Counted from the first letter of the stretch, positions 32,217-43,695 are shown. The stretch: DNA of 64,000 nucleotides from Frigoribacterium sp. CFBP 13712 (GCF_014842255.1 NZ_JACYVH010000002.1:110519-174518); one strand, 5' to 3'. Made by a program: numbers and translations. The notes: generated by a model from the letters alone, not told the origin.

Positions 32217-33689
32217 TCAGTGGGTCGACGGCTCCGTCTCGATCTCCGACCGGTCGCCCGACCACAGCGTGTGGAACACGCCCTCCTCGTCGACCCGCTT
32301 GTAGGTGTGGGCGCCGAAGAAGTCGCGCTGCCCCTGGATGAGCGACGCCGGCAGTCGGGTGGACGCGAGCGAGTCGTAGTACGACAGCGCCGAGGCGAAC
32401 CCGGGCACGGGGATGCCCGAGAGGGCGGCCTTCGCGACGATGCGGCGCCAGGCGTCCTCCCCGTCGCGGACGGCGGCGGCGAAGTAGTCGTCCTCGAGGA
32501 GGGTCGCGATGGTGGCGTCCTTCTCGTAGGCGTCGACGATGCGGTTCAGGAACTGCGCGCGGATGATGCAGCCGCCGCGCCAGATCTTGGCGATGGCGCC
32601 CTTGTCGATGTCCCAGCCGTATTCGAGGGCGCCGGCGATGATCGCGTCGAACCCCTGGGCGTAGGCCACGATCTTCGACGCGTAGAGCGCCTTCTGCACG
32701 TCGTCCTCGAAGCCGTCGCCGGCTTCCTGCACCTCGGGCCGGCCCTGCAGGGTCGCCTGCACGGCGGCGCGCTGGTCGGGCTTCGACGACACGGCGCGCG
32801 CGAAGACGGCTTCGGCGATGCCGCCGACGGGCACGCCGAGTCCGACGCTGTTCTGCACCGTCCAGACGCCGGTGCCCTTCGACCCGGCGGCGTCGACGAT
32901 CTGGTCGACGAGCGGCCCGCCCGTCTTGGCGTCGACCTGGCGCAGCACCTCGGCGGTGATCTCGATCAGGTACGACTCGAGCTCCCCCTTGTTCCACTCG
33001 TCGAAGACGGCGGCGATGGCGGCGGGCTCGTGTCCGCCCACGCGGCGCAGCAGGTCGTACGACTCGGCGATGAGCTGCATGTCGGCGTACTCGATGCCGT
33101 TGTGGATCATCTTGACGAAGTGTCCGGCGCCGTCCGACCCGACGTGCGTGACGCACGGCTCGCCCTCGGCGACGGCGGCGATCGACGAGAGGATCGGGCC
33201 GAGGGTCGCGTACGCCTCCTTCGATCCGCCGGGCATGATCGACGGCCCCTTGAGCGCGCCTTCCTCGCCGCCCGAGATCCCGGCGCCGACGAAGTTCAGG
33301 CCGCGGTCGCGCAGTGCGGACTCCCGGCGGCGGGTGTCGAGGAAGTTCGCGTTGCCGCCGTCGACGATGATGTCGCCCTCCTCGAACAGGTCGGCGAGCT
33401 GGTCGATGACGGCGTCGGTGCCGCGTCCGGCCTGGACCATGATGATCGCGGTGCGCGGCTTCTGCAGCGAGGCTGCGAAGTCCTCGATGGTCTTCGACGC
33501 GATGAACCCGGCGTCGCCGTGCTCGCTCATCAGCGTGTCGGTGCGTTCGGGGGAGCGGTTGTACACGGCGACGGTGTTGCCCTCGCGGCTCGCGAGGTTG
33601 CGGGCGAGGTTCGAGCCCATCACGGCGAGCCCGACGACTCCGATGTTCGCCTGCGGGGTGGTCGACGTTTCTGTTCCCTGTTCGGTCAC
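32217..33689 (-). CDS. gnd: 6-phosphogluconate dehydrogenase (decarboxylating)
   Basis: A 490-aa enzyme of the oxidative pentose phosphate pathway. It converts 6-phosphogluconate to ribulose 5-phosphate with NADP, and its product can feed prs. Motifs: IGVVGLAVMGSNLARNLA (NADP site), VYNRSPERTD, GISGGEEGAL, HFVKMIHNGIEYADMQLIAE and the C-terminal RDFFGAHTYKRVD. The GTG 33689 has GAGAGGAAG upstream, and the -10 box TAGTCT (33722-33727, minus) gives a leader of about 26 nt. It diverges from the rplY leader. Confidence 0.96.
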   Translation of the reverse strand: MTEQGTETSTTPQANIGVVGLAVMGSNLARNLASREGNTVAVYNRSPERTDTLMSEHGDAGFIASKTIEDFAASLQKPRTAIIMVQAGRGTDAVIDQLADLFEEGDIIVDGGNANFLDTRRRESALRDRGLNFVGAGISGGEEGALKGPSIMPGGSKEAYATLGPILSSIAAVAEGEPCVTHVGSDGAGHFVKMIHNGIEYADMQLIAESYDLLRRVGGHEPAAIAAVFDEWNKGELESYLIEITAEVLRQVDAKTGGPLVDQIVDAAGSKGTGVWTVQNSVGLGVPVGGIAEAVFARAVSSKPDQRAAVQATLQGRPEVQEAGDGFEDDVQKALYASKIVAYAQGFDAIIAGALEYGWDIDKGAIAKIWRGGCIIRAQFLNRIVDAYEKDATIATLLEDDYFAAAVRDGEDAWRRIVAKAALSGIPVPGFASALSYYDSLASTRLPASLIQGQRDFFGAHTYKRVDEEGVFHTLWSGDRSEIETEPSTH

Positions 33690-33721
33690 GGTGACTTCCT
33701 CTCGATGGGGTGGGTAGCCGC

Positions 33722-33727
33722 AGACTA
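33722..33727 (-). promoter_or_regulatory. -10 box TAGTCT of gnd
   Basis: On the minus strand (within CATAGTCT), 32 bp upstream of the gnd GTG. Confidence 0.45.
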
Positions 33728-33849
33728 TGCCCCCGTCCCGAGCGTGTGACGGGTACTGTCCGTACCCGTCCCGGCAGTCGCCTCCCGGCCCGCCGACCGG
33801 CCCTCCGACAGGTTCCCGAGCGTCGCCGCGGCACAGCCCGGGGGCCACG

Positions 33850-33867
33850 AGCCGAGGAGGCGCGGGT
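33850..33867. repeat. Family A repeat copy next to the rplY -35 region
   Basis: AGCCGAGGAGGCGCGGGT; its last base is the first T of a TTGGCG -35-like box. Confidence 0.75.
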
Positions 33868-33896
33868 TGGCGACACGCGCGGGCCCCGTGTAACCT
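33867..33896 (+). promoter_or_regulatory. Promoter of rplY: TTGGCG - 18 bp - TAACCT
   Basis: TTGGCG at 33867-33872 and TAACCT at 33891-33896. The transcript would start near 33903, leaving a leader of about 190 nt before rplY. Confidence 0.5.
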
Positions 33897-33902
33897 CGGA
33901 AG

Positions 33903-34092
33903 CTGAACTTCGGCGAGGGATGCGCATGCATCCGTTATCGACGCGGTAGGCAGGCGCTCAGTCTCGGACGAGCGGGTCCTTCGGGGCCCGTCACCTCACG
34001 GCTGCGGGGTCTTTCCTCACGCGATACGCGTTCGAGTTGAAACCGACCACACATCCGGTCCGCCCCCGCGGCGGCCTCAGAAGGAGACACAC
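33903..34092 (+). promoter_or_regulatory. Structured leader of the bL25 gene
   Basis: The leader holds a GGATGC-GCAT-GCATCC hairpin and a 7-bp stem CGGGTCC/GGGCCCG (33973-33990) closed by a TTCG tetraloop. Ribosomal protein genes often carry autoregulatory leaders, so a bL25-binding RNA is plausible but unproven. Confidence 0.4.
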
Positions 34093-34728
34093 ATGGCTGA
34101 CGCCAACAACCTGTCCGCTCTCGTCCGCACCAGCTTCGGCAAGGGCGCGGCTCGCAAGATCCGTGCGAACGACCAGATCCCCGCGGTCATCTACGGTCAC
34201 GGCACCGACCCCCAGCACGTCACCCTCCCCGGTCACGAGACCATGCTGATCACGCGTCGTGCGAACGCCGTCATCACGCTCGACATCGAGGGTACCGAGC
34301 AGCTCGCCCTCGTCAAGGACATCCAGCGCGACCCGGTCAAGCAGACCATCGAGCACATCGACCTCATCGTCGTGCGTCGCGGCGAGAAGGTCACCGTAGA
34401 GGTGCCCGTGCACGTCGAGGGCGAGTCGTACCCCGGCACCATCCACGTGCTCGAGCTCAACGCCGTCGAGCTCGAGGTCGAGGCCACGCACATCCCGCAG
34501 AACGTCGTCGTGTCGATCGAGGGCCTCGAAGAGGGTGCGCAGATCACCGCGGCCGACCTGAAGCTGCCCTCGGGCGCGAACCTGGTCAGCGAGCCCGAGA
34601 CCCTCGTGCTCGCCATCTCGGTGCCCCAGCTCGACCTCACGACCGACGCGGTCTCCGACGAGGACGGCGAGGCCGCCCCCGCCGAGGGCGACGTCGACTC
34701 GATCGAAGACGAAGAGCGCTCCGAGTAA
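34093..34728 (+). CDS. rplY: 50S ribosomal protein bL25 (Ctc form)
   Basis: A 211-aa CTC-type L25 that binds 5S rRNA. The N-terminal L25 domain has SFGKGAARKIRANDQIPAVI and YGHGTDPQHVTL; the C-terminal TL5/CTC beta domain has VEVPVHVEGES and LELNAVELEVEATHIP. The acidic tail DEDGEAAPAEGDVDSIEDEE is common in actinobacteria. GAAGGAGA lies 7-14 nt before the ATG. pth follows after 45 bp, the usual rplY-pth pair. Confidence 0.97.
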   Translation: MADANNLSALVRTSFGKGAARKIRANDQIPAVIYGHGTDPQHVTLPGHETMLITRRANAVITLDIEGTEQLALVKDIQRDPVKQTIEHIDLIVVRRGEKVTVEVPVHVEGESYPGTIHVLELNAVELEVEATHIPQNVVVSIEGLEEGAQITAADLKLPSGANLVSEPETLVLAISVPQLDLTTDAVSDEDGEAAPAEGDVDSIEDEERSE

Positions 34729-34773
34729 CACCCCCTGCCGGCGCAGAACCACTGAAGAGACGATCGACGGACG

Positions 34774-35364
34774 ATGGCATCAGACGATCAGTGGCTCGTG
34801 GTCGGGCTCGGGAACCCCGGGCCCGGCTACGCCGGCAACAGGCACAACGTCGGGCAGATGGTGCTGGCCGAGCTGGCCCACCGTCTATCCGTCGGCTTCA
34901 AGCGCCACCGCACCAACGCGACCGTCGCCGAGGGTCGCCTCGTGCCGGGCGGCCCGCGCTTCGTGCTCGCCAAGCCCGACACGTTCATGAACGTCTCGGG
35001 CGGCCCCGTGCAGGCGCTGCTCCGGTTCTACGACCTCGACGTGTCGCGGTTGATCGTCGTCCATGACGAGCTCGACATCGACTTCGACACCCTCAAGCTG
35101 AAGCACGGCGGTGGTCACGGCGGGCACAACGGTCTGCGCGACATCATCGCGGCGACCGGTTCGAACGAGTTCACCCGGGTGCGGGTCGGCATCGGCCGCC
35201 CGCCCGGGCGGCAACCCGCCGCCGACTTCGTCCTGAAAGACTTCGGTGCCTCCGAGCGTCAGAACCTCCCGATCCTCCTCGCCGACGCCGCCGACGCGGT
35301 CGAGATGATCGCCGCCGACGGGCTCATCGCGGCGCAGCTCAAGTTCCACACCGCCAGAGACTGA
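34774..35364 (+). CDS. pth: Peptidyl-tRNA hydrolase
   Basis: Pth recycles peptidyl-tRNAs that drop off the ribosome. The 196-aa protein has LVVGLGNPGPGYAGNRHNVG with the catalytic His, KPDTFMNVSGGPV, and HDELDIDFDTLKLKHGGGHG followed by GHNGLRDI. It is co-oriented with rplY and probably shares its transcript. A separate leaderless promoter precedes mfd. Confidence 0.97.
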   Translation: MASDDQWLVVGLGNPGPGYAGNRHNVGQMVLAELAHRLSVGFKRHRTNATVAEGRLVPGGPRFVLAKPDTFMNVSGGPVQALLRFYDLDVSRLIVVHDELDIDFDTLKLKHGGGHGGHNGLRDIIAATGSNEFTRVRVGIGRPPGRQPAADFVLKDFGASERQNLPILLADAADAVEMIAADGLIAAQLKFHTARD

Positions 35365-35394
35365 CGCTCGCGTCCCGCTCCAGGTCGGCACGGG

Positions 35395-35400
35395 TACCAT
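35395..35400 (+). promoter_or_regulatory. -10 box TACCAT of mfd (leaderless)
   Basis: TACCAT ends 7 nt before GTG 35408; there is no Shine-Dalgarno sequence. Confidence 0.5.
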
Positions 35401-35407
35401 CTATCGC

Positions 35408-38400
35408 GTGATACTCGCGGGCTTGATTCCGGCGCTTTCGCGCGCCTCCACCTTTTCGGCTGCCCTCGACCGGCACGGCAAGAGCACGGACTTCTCCGTC
35501 GTCGACGGGTTGCGCGTCCCTCTGCTGGCGGGTCTGCTCTCGCGGCGCGAGGGCCCTCAGGCTCTGCTCGTCGTCACGGCGACGGGGCGTGAATCCGAGG
35601 CCGCCCGGGGGTCGCTGACGAGCTTCCTGCCCGAGGCCGAGATCATCGAGTTCCCCGCGTGGGAGACCCTTCCGCATGAGCGGCTCAGCCCGAGCGCCGA
35701 GACGGTCGGGAAGCGCATCCACGCTCTGCGGCGACTCGCCGCGTGGTCCGAGCAGGCGGCTTCCCAGCCTGAGGCGACGAAGCCGATCGTCGTCGTGGCC
35801 GGTGTGCGGGCGGCCCTGCAGCCCCTGGCCGACAATCTCGCGTCGATCGAGCCGGTGGTGCTCACCGTCGGCGATCGCGGGCACGACCTGTCGGCCATCG
35901 CCCTGCGACTCGTCGACCTCGCCTACGCGCGGGTCGACATGGTCACCCGGCGGGGCGAGTTCGCGGTGCGCGGCGGCATCCTCGACGTGTTCCCGCCGAC
36001 GGCCGAGCACCCCGTCCGTGTCGACTTCTTCGGCGACGAGGTCGACCAGGTGCGGCGCTTCTCCGTCGCCGACCAGCGGAGCCTCGACGGCGAGGTCACG
36101 ACGGTCGACCTCCCGCCGAGCCGCGAGATGCTCCTCACCGAGCAGGTGCGTCAGCGTGCCCGCGAGATGCAGCACGAGTTCCCGAGCCTCGCGCAGATGC
36201 TGGCGAAGATCGGCGAGGGCATCCCCGTCGAGGGCATGGAGTCCCTCGCTCCGGCCCTCGTGCACGGTCTCGTGCCGCTGACCCACTACCTCCCGGAGGG
36301 GGCCGCCATCGCCGTGCTGTCTCCCGAGCGCGTCGTGTCGAGGGCCCGCAGTCTGGCCGAGACGAACCGCGAGTTCCTCTCGGCAGCATGGAGCGCCGCG
36401 ACCGCCGGCGCCGAGGCACCGATCGACCTCGACGCGGGCGACTTCATCTCCCTGCGCGATCTCCGCGACTCCGCGGGCGACCGCACGTGGTTCTCCCTGA
36501 GCACCTTCGACAGCGGCGAGGTCCTCACCGACGAGGAGGCGATCGCGTCGGCGGGCGACTACGTCCGTCTCGCGGCCGACGCGGTGCCGAGCTTCAGCGG
36601 TCATGCCGAGGGCGCCCTCGACCATGTCGTGTCGCGCCTCGCCGACGGCTGGAGCATCGTCGTGACCTCGCGCGGCGTGGGCCTCGTCGAGCGGGCGCGC
36701 GACGTGCTCGCCGAGCGAGGGGTCGCCGCGCGGCTGCATGAGTCGCTGCCCGAGTCGCTCGAGGCGGGGGTCGCGCACCTCGTCGCCGGTGGTGTCGAGG
36801 CCGGCTTCGAGATCCCCGACGCGAAGCTCGCCGTGCTGGGCGAGAGCGACTTCTACGGTCGATCGGCGAACTACGACTCGCGACAGGTGACGAAGCTCGC
36901 CAGTCGACGCAAGAACGTGGTCGATCCGCTGCAGCTCAAGCCCGGCGACGTCGTCGTGCACCAGACGCACGGCATCGGCAAGTTCATCGAGCTCACCAGC
37001 CGTGTCGTCAGCACCGGCGGCAAGAACGCCGTCAAGAACAGCCGCGAGTACCTCGTGCTCGAGTACGCGCCCTCGAAGCGCGGGTACCCCGGCGACAAGC
37101 TCTACGTGCCCACCGACCAGCTCGATCTGCTCAGCCGCTACGTCGGCGGCGAGGCGCCGTCGCTCAGCAAGATGGGCGGCAGCGACTGGGCCTCGGCCAA
37201 GAGCAAGGCGCGTCGCGCCGTCCGTGACATCGCCGTCGAGCTGGTCAAGCTGTACTCGGCGCGGATGTCCAGCAAGGGCCACTCGTTCCCGCCCGACACC
37301 CCGTGGCAGCGCGAGCTCGAGGAGGCCTTCCCGTTCGCGGAGACCGCCGACCAGCTGACGACCATCGACGAGATCAAGGCCGACATGGAGCGCCCGATCC
37401 CGATGGACCGCCTCCTCTCGGGCGACGTCGGCTACGGCAAGACCGAGGTCGCCGTTCGCGCCGCGTTCAAGGCGATCCAGGACGGCAAGCAGGTCGTCAT
37501 GCTCGTGCCGACCACTCTGCTCGTCAAGCAGCACTTCGACACGTTCTCCGACCGCTTCGCCGGGTTCCCCGTGCACCTCCGCAGTCTCTCCAGGTTCCAG
37601 ACCGCGAAGGAGTCCCGCGAGACGATCAAGGGCCTCGGCGACGGCACGGTCGACATGGTGATCGGCACGCATCGCCTCCTGAGCGAGGGCATCGCGTACA
37701 AAGACGTGGGTCTCGTGATCATCGACGAAGAGCAGCGTTTCGGCGTCGAGCACAAGGACGCCTTGAAGAAGCTCAAGACCAACGTCGACATCCTGGCGAT
37801 GTCGGCCACGCCCATCCCGCGCTCGCTCGAGATGGCGGTCACGGGCATCCGCGAGATGTCCACCCTGACGACGCCTCCCGAAGACCGCCACCCCATCCTG
37901 ACCTTCGTCGGTCCCGAGAGCGATCGGCAGAAGGCGGCGGCGATCCGGCGCGAGCTGCTGCGCGAGGGGCAGGTGTTCTTCGTGCACAACCGGGTGTCGA
38001 GCATCAACCGCGTCGCGGCGCAGATCGCCGAGCTGGTTCCGGAGGCGCGGGTGGCGGTCGCGCACGGACAGATGGCCGAGTCGTCGCTCGAGCAGGTCAT
38101 GGTCGACTTCTGGGAGCGCAAGTTCGACGTGCTCGTCTCGACCACCATCATCGAGACCGGTCTCGACATCGCGAACGCGAACACGCTGATCATCGATCGC
38201 GCGGACAAGTACGGGCTCAGTCAGCTGCATCAGCTGCGCGGGCGCGTCGGCCGGGGCCGTGAGCGCGGGTACGCGTACTTCCTGTACGACGCCGAGCGAC
38301 CGCTCAGCGAGACCGCTCAAGACCGCCTCGAGACGATCGCGGCGAACAACGAGCTGGGCGCGGGCATGCAGGTCGCGTTGAAAGACCTCGAGATCCGCGG

Positions 38401-39022
38401 CGCGGGCAACCTCCTCGGCGGTGAGCAGTCGGGGCACATCGCCGGGGTCGGCTTCGACCTGTACCTCCGCATGATCGGCGAGGCCGTGGGGGCGTTCCGC
38501 GGCGACGTGGCCGAGGGGCAGACCGAGCTGCGACTCGAGCTCCCCGTCGACGCGCACATCCCCGACGAGTACGTCGAGAGCGAGCGACTTCGTCTCGAGG
38601 CCTACCAGAAGCTGTCGACGGCCAGCTCGCCGACCTCGACCGACGATCAGATCGACTCGGTCCTCGACGAGCTCACCGACCGGTACGGCACGCCGCCGGC
38701 GTCGGTCCTCGCACTCATCGAGGTGTCGAGGCTGCGCCGTGCCGCGCAGAAGATCGGTCTCAGCGAGGTCGTCGTCATGGGCGCCAACCTCCGTGTCGCC
38801 GGTCTCGATCTGCCCGACAGCATGCAGGTGCGGTTGCAGCGCATGTACCCGGGCTCGCGCTGGTTCGGTCAGACGAAGTCGGTCAGCGTGCCGCTGCCCC
38901 GTCCTCACGGCGAGGCCCTGCCCGACGGCGAGCTGATCACCTGGGTCGAGCAGCTGATGACGGCGATCTTCGGTGCGGAGACGCCGCGTCCCGCCACGGA
39001 CACCGCGGCGACCGCCGGCTGA
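35408..39022 (+). CDS. mfd: Transcription-repair coupling factor
   Basis: Mfd displaces RNA polymerase stalled at DNA damage and recruits UvrA. Its 1204 residues contain the UvrB-like N-terminal domains (VVTATGRESEAARGSL, FPAWETLPHERLSP), the CarD-like RNAP-interaction domain near 511 (LKPGDVVVHQTHGIGKFIEL), and the RecG-like helicase: Walker A GDVGYGKTEVA near 671, DEEQRFGV near 772, SATPIPRSLEMA and HQLRGRVGR. The TRCF C-terminal domain is complete. GTG 35408 is leaderless. mazG follows at 31 bp, a common arrangement. Confidence 0.97.
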   Translation: MILAGLIPALSRASTFSAALDRHGKSTDFSVVDGLRVPLLAGLLSRREGPQALLVVTATGRESEAARGSLTSFLPEAEIIEFPAWETLPHERLSPSAETVGKRIHALRRLAAWSEQAASQPEATKPIVVVAGVRAALQPLADNLASIEPVVLTVGDRGHDLSAIALRLVDLAYARVDMVTRRGEFAVRGGILDVFPPTAEHPVRVDFFGDEVDQVRRFSVADQRSLDGEVTTVDLPPSREMLLTEQVRQRAREMQHEFPSLAQMLAKIGEGIPVEGMESLAPALVHGLVPLTHYLPEGAAIAVLSPERVVSRARSLAETNREFLSAAWSAATAGAEAPIDLDAGDFISLRDLRDSAGDRTWFSLSTFDSGEVLTDEEAIASAGDYVRLAADAVPSFSGHAEGALDHVVSRLADGWSIVVTSRGVGLVERARDVLAERGVAARLHESLPESLEAGVAHLVAGGVEAGFEIPDAKLAVLGESDFYGRSANYDSRQVTKLASRRKNVVDPLQLKPGDVVVHQTHGIGKFIELTSRVVSTGGKNAVKNSREYLVLEYAPSKRGYPGDKLYVPTDQLDLLSRYVGGEAPSLSKMGGSDWASAKSKARRAVRDIAVELVKLYSARMSSKGHSFPPDTPWQRELEEAFPFAETADQLTTIDEIKADMERPIPMDRLLSGDVGYGKTEVAVRAAFKAIQDGKQVVMLVPTTLLVKQHFDTFSDRFAGFPVHLRSLSRFQTAKESRETIKGLGDGTVDMVIGTHRLLSEGIAYKDVGLVIIDEEQRFGVEHKDALKKLKTNVDILAMSATPIPRSLEMAVTGIREMSTLTTPPEDRHPILTFVGPESDRQKAAAIRRELLREGQVFFVHNRVSSINRVAAQIAELVPEARVAVAHGQMAESSLEQVMVDFWERKFDVLVSTTIIETGLDIANANTLIIDRADKYGLSQLHQLRGRVGRGRERGYAYFLYDAERPLSETAQDRLETIAANNELGAGMQVALKDLEIRGAGNLLGGEQSGHIAGVGFDLYLRMIGEAVGAFRGDVAEGQTELRLELPVDAHIPDEYVESERLRLEAYQKLSTASSPTSTDDQIDSVLDELTDRYGTPPASVLALIEVSRLRRAAQKIGLSEVVVMGANLRVAGLDLPDSMQVRLQRMYPGSRWFGQTKSVSVPLPRPHGEALPDGELITWVEQLMTAIFGAETPRPATDTAATAG

Positions 39023-39037
39023 CGACGCGACGGAGCA

Positions 39038-39060
39038 GGCCGAGGAGGCGCGGGTGACCC
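39038..39060. repeat. Family A repeat copy forming the mazG ribosome-binding site and start
   Basis: GGCCGAGGAGGCGCGGGT continues into the mazG start. AGGAGG (39043-39048) lies 5 nt before GTG 39054, all inside the repeat. Confidence 0.75.
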
Positions 39061-39818
39061 ACGACGACACCACCGGGACCGAGATCGCCGAGCTGGTCCG
39101 CGTGGTCGCCGCCCTGCTGTCCGACGACGGCGGCTGCGACTGGAACCGCGGGCAGACGCACGGGAGTCTCGTGACCTACCTGGTCGAGGAGACCGCCGAG
39201 CTCGTCGAGGCGATCGAGGAGGGGACGACGGCTGATCGCCGGGAGGAGCTCGGCGACGTGCTGTACCAGGTCGTCCTGCACTCCGCTCTGGCTGAGCGTC
39301 AGGGGGCGTTCGACCTGGCCGACGTCGTGCGCGACGTCACGGCGAAGACCGTGCGTCGTCATCCGCACGTCTTCGGAGACGACGAGGCCCGCGACGTCGA
39401 CGACATCGTCCGGCTCTGGTCCGCCGCGAAGGCGCACGAGAAGTCCGAGCGGACGAGTGCCTTCGACGGCGTGCCCGGCGGTCTGCCGGCCTTGGCCCGG
39501 GCTCAGAAGATCGACGGCCGACGTCGGGCTGCGGGTCTGCCCGCCGACGAGCCGCCGAGGGCGTGCGAACCGGGGGAGGAGGCCGCCGGGTCCAGGTCGG
39601 ACGGAGGCTCGACCGGCAGGCCCCCGGTCGACGACCCGACCGAGGGCGTTGCGGTGGACGACGAGCTCCTGCTCGGTCGTGAACTGGCGCGGATGGTCGA
39701 CGTCGCGACGAGTCGGGGCATCGACGCAGAACGCGCACTCCGACGTGCCGTACGAGAGCGTGAGGCACGGCTGCGAGCGGTCGAGACCGAGGGTAGGGCG
39801 CCCCACCAACCCGAATAG
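39054..39818 (+). CDS. mazG: MazG family nucleoside triphosphate pyrophosphohydrolase
   Basis: A 254-aa all-alpha NTP pyrophosphohydrolase that removes abnormal or excess nucleotides. The MazG signature is GGCDWNRGQTHGSLVTYLVE, then EETAELVEAIEEG, EELGDVLYQVVLHS and VVRDVTAKTVRRHPHVF. Only one MazG domain is clear; the C-terminal 100 residues are diverged or linker-like. GTG 39054 was chosen because AGGAGG lies 5 nt upstream; upstream in-frame sequence reads Arg/Pro-rich. That ribosome-binding site belongs to a family A repeat. Its stop codon is inside the loop of the terminator hairpin. Confidence 0.88.
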   Translation: MTHDDTTGTEIAELVRVVAALLSDDGGCDWNRGQTHGSLVTYLVEETAELVEAIEEGTTADRREELGDVLYQVVLHSALAERQGAFDLADVVRDVTAKTVRRHPHVFGDDEARDVDDIVRLWSAAKAHEKSERTSAFDGVPGGLPALARAQKIDGRRRAAGLPADEPPRACEPGEEAAGSRSDGGSTGRPPVDDPTEGVAVDDELLLGRELARMVDVATSRGIDAERALRRAVREREARLRAVETEGRAPHQPE

Positions 39819-39830
39819 GCGGGGCGCCCT
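39795..39830 (+). terminator. Hairpin overlapping the mazG stop
   Basis: AGGGCGCCCC (39795-39804) pairs with GGGGCGCCCT (39821-39830). The TAG stop lies in the 16-nt loop. No T-run follows, so its strength is uncertain. Confidence 0.65.
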
Positions 39831-40154
39831 CACGTGAACCCCCCACGAGCGACCCCGATCGCGAAGAAGGAAGTCGTCTGGCTGGTGTGTCACGTCGTCG
39901 CTGCCGGCACGCCAGAGAGGGATCAGACTCCATGGGCCTTGCAGCGATAGAGATAATGTAGAGCATCGTGCAGTAAAATGTCAAGGGTCATCCGACGAAA
40001 CACACGAACGCAGACCAGGCTGTCCGCTCGATGTCCTGCCATCGACCGACCGGTTGGTTCCTGTGCGGCGTCGGCACACGTCTGTTATGGTCGCCAGACG
40101 ACGGTCGGGGCCGCGCAGGGCGTCCCGACACGTCCGCACGAAGGAGTGGCATTC
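39819..40154. other. Gap upstream of the TetR gene with an AT-rich patch
   Basis: Besides the mazG hairpin, positions about 39935-39985 are unusually AT-rich for this genome (GATAATG, TAAAATG) and may be a promoter or operator. A TATGGT -10-like box lies at 40086-40091, 64 bp before the TetR start. Nothing coding is recognised. Confidence 0.45.
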
Positions 40155-40745
40155 ATGCCTCGCAAGCCCGATCCGACACGCAAGCCCGAGCTGCTCGGCC
40201 AGATCATCGACCACCTCCGGTCGCGGAGCATCGCGACCGTCTCGTTCCGCACCCTCGCCGAGGCTCTCGGTGTCAGCACCTACGTCTTCGTCTATCACTT
40301 CGGCAACCGTGCCGAGCTGATCGCCGAGATCGTCCGAGCGGTCGTCGGCCGCCACGATCACCTCCTCCCCGCCGACGCCGCGTCGCTCGACGCGGCCGCG
40401 TTCCGCGGGCACCTCGTCTCGTACTGGGACGAGGCGTCGAGCGAACGGGGTCTCGACCTCCAGCGTCTCGAGATGGAGTCGGCGCTGCTCGAGGTCGTCG
40501 CCGGCGACGAGCCGGGTGTCGCTCGGCAGGCGGGCGCCCGTTGGCGCGAGGCCGTGTCGACGTGGCTCGTCGCCCAGGGCACCTCGTCGGAGGACGCCAC
40601 CGTGCAGGCGCGGGCCTTCGTCGCCGAGGTCGAGGGGCTGCTCTACGACGCCGTCGTCGCCGGTGGCGCCGACGAGCCCGGTGCGGTGTTCGTGCACCGG
40701 GTCGACGCGCTCGTCGAGAGTGCCGGGGCGGCGTCCCGCGGCTGA
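40155..40745 (+). CDS. TetR family transcriptional regulator
   Basis: A 196-aa one-component repressor. The N-terminal helix-turn-helix is ATVSFRTLAEALGVSTYVFV followed by YHFGNRAELIAEIV, and the C-terminal ligand domain is variable. AAGGAG lies 8 nt before the ATG. It has no divergent partner, since mazG ends before it and hisS follows behind a strong terminator, so its target is elsewhere or itself. The ligand is unknown. Confidence 0.85.
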   Translation: MPRKPDPTRKPELLGQIIDHLRSRSIATVSFRTLAEALGVSTYVFVYHFGNRAELIAEIVRAVVGRHDHLLPADAASLDAAAFRGHLVSYWDEASSERGLDLQRLEMESALLEVVAGDEPGVARQAGARWREAVSTWLVAQGTSSEDATVQARAFVAEVEGLLYDAVVAGGADEPGAVFVHRVDALVESAGAASRG

Positions 40746-40799
40746 CTCGCCGCTCGGCGGGTCGTCTCCGAGCAGGTGTCGCGACGCCGTCAGACGAAG

Positions 40800-40830
40800 A
40801 ACGGGCCAGGTGCTCAGCACCTGGCCCGTT
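40800..40830 (+). terminator. Strong hairpin terminator of the TetR gene
   Basis: AACGGGCCAGGTGC (40800-40813) and GCACCTGGCCCGTT (40817-40830) form a 14-bp perfect stem with a 3-nt loop. Confidence 0.8.
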
Positions 40831-40832
40831 CG

Positions 40833-40863
40833 GGCGCCCTCACCGCAGGGAAGGTAGGGCGCC
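40833..40863. terminator. Second hairpin after the TetR gene
   Basis: GGCGCCCT (40833-40840) pairs with AGGGCGCC (40856-40863). The sequence resembles the mazG hairpin arms. Confidence 0.45.
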
Positions 40864-40976
40864 GTGACCCGGCGGCATGCAACCCGATTCACGCCGCTTG
40901 GTGCTCATACTGTACGTGGAATCTCACATGGAGCGCAAGTCGGGTCGGGGCGGGCTCGTCGCGCCCTCGGCTCTGA

Positions 40977-40982
40977 GAAGAT
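40977..40982 (+). promoter_or_regulatory. -10-like GAAGAT of hisS (leaderless)
   Basis: GAAGAT ends 6 nt before ATG 40989. The following GTCCCCATG matches the metG start region almost exactly. Confidence 0.4.
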
Positions 40983-40988
40983 GTCCCC

Positions 40989-43602
<2,614 letters not shown>

Positions 43603-43612
43603 GCACGGCTCC

Positions 43613-43648
43613 GAGGGGCCCGTCCCGCTTCGGCGGGGCGGGCCTCTC
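43613..43648 (+). terminator. Terminator of eno with TTCG tetraloop
   Basis: GAGGGGCCCGTCCCGC and GCGGGGCGGGCCTCTC form a 16-bp stem (two G-T wobbles) around TTCG. Confidence 0.85.
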
Positions 43649-43682
43649 GGCGTTCCGTGACCGACTCGACAGGGCGGTCGTC

Positions 43683-43688
43683 TACCCT
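43683..43688 (+). promoter_or_regulatory. -10 box TACCCT of the ftsB-like gene (leaderless)
   Basis: TACCCT ends 7 nt before ATG 43696. Confidence 0.5.
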
Positions 43689-43695
43689 CGGAGTC

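Larger units (their letters stand above)
33690..34092. other. Divergent gnd/rplY intergenic region with long rplY leader
   Basis: Of this 403-bp gap, the left part carries the gnd promoter and a family A copy; the right 195 bp are the rplY leader with two hairpins (33918-33934 and 33973-33990). Nothing else is recognised. Confidence 0.6.

Noticed and set aside
39932-39961. Nine-codon frame MGLAAIEIM in the gap before the TetR gene
   Set aside because: Too short, two rare ATA codons and no ribosome-binding site at the right distance. The AT-rich patch is better read as a regulatory site.
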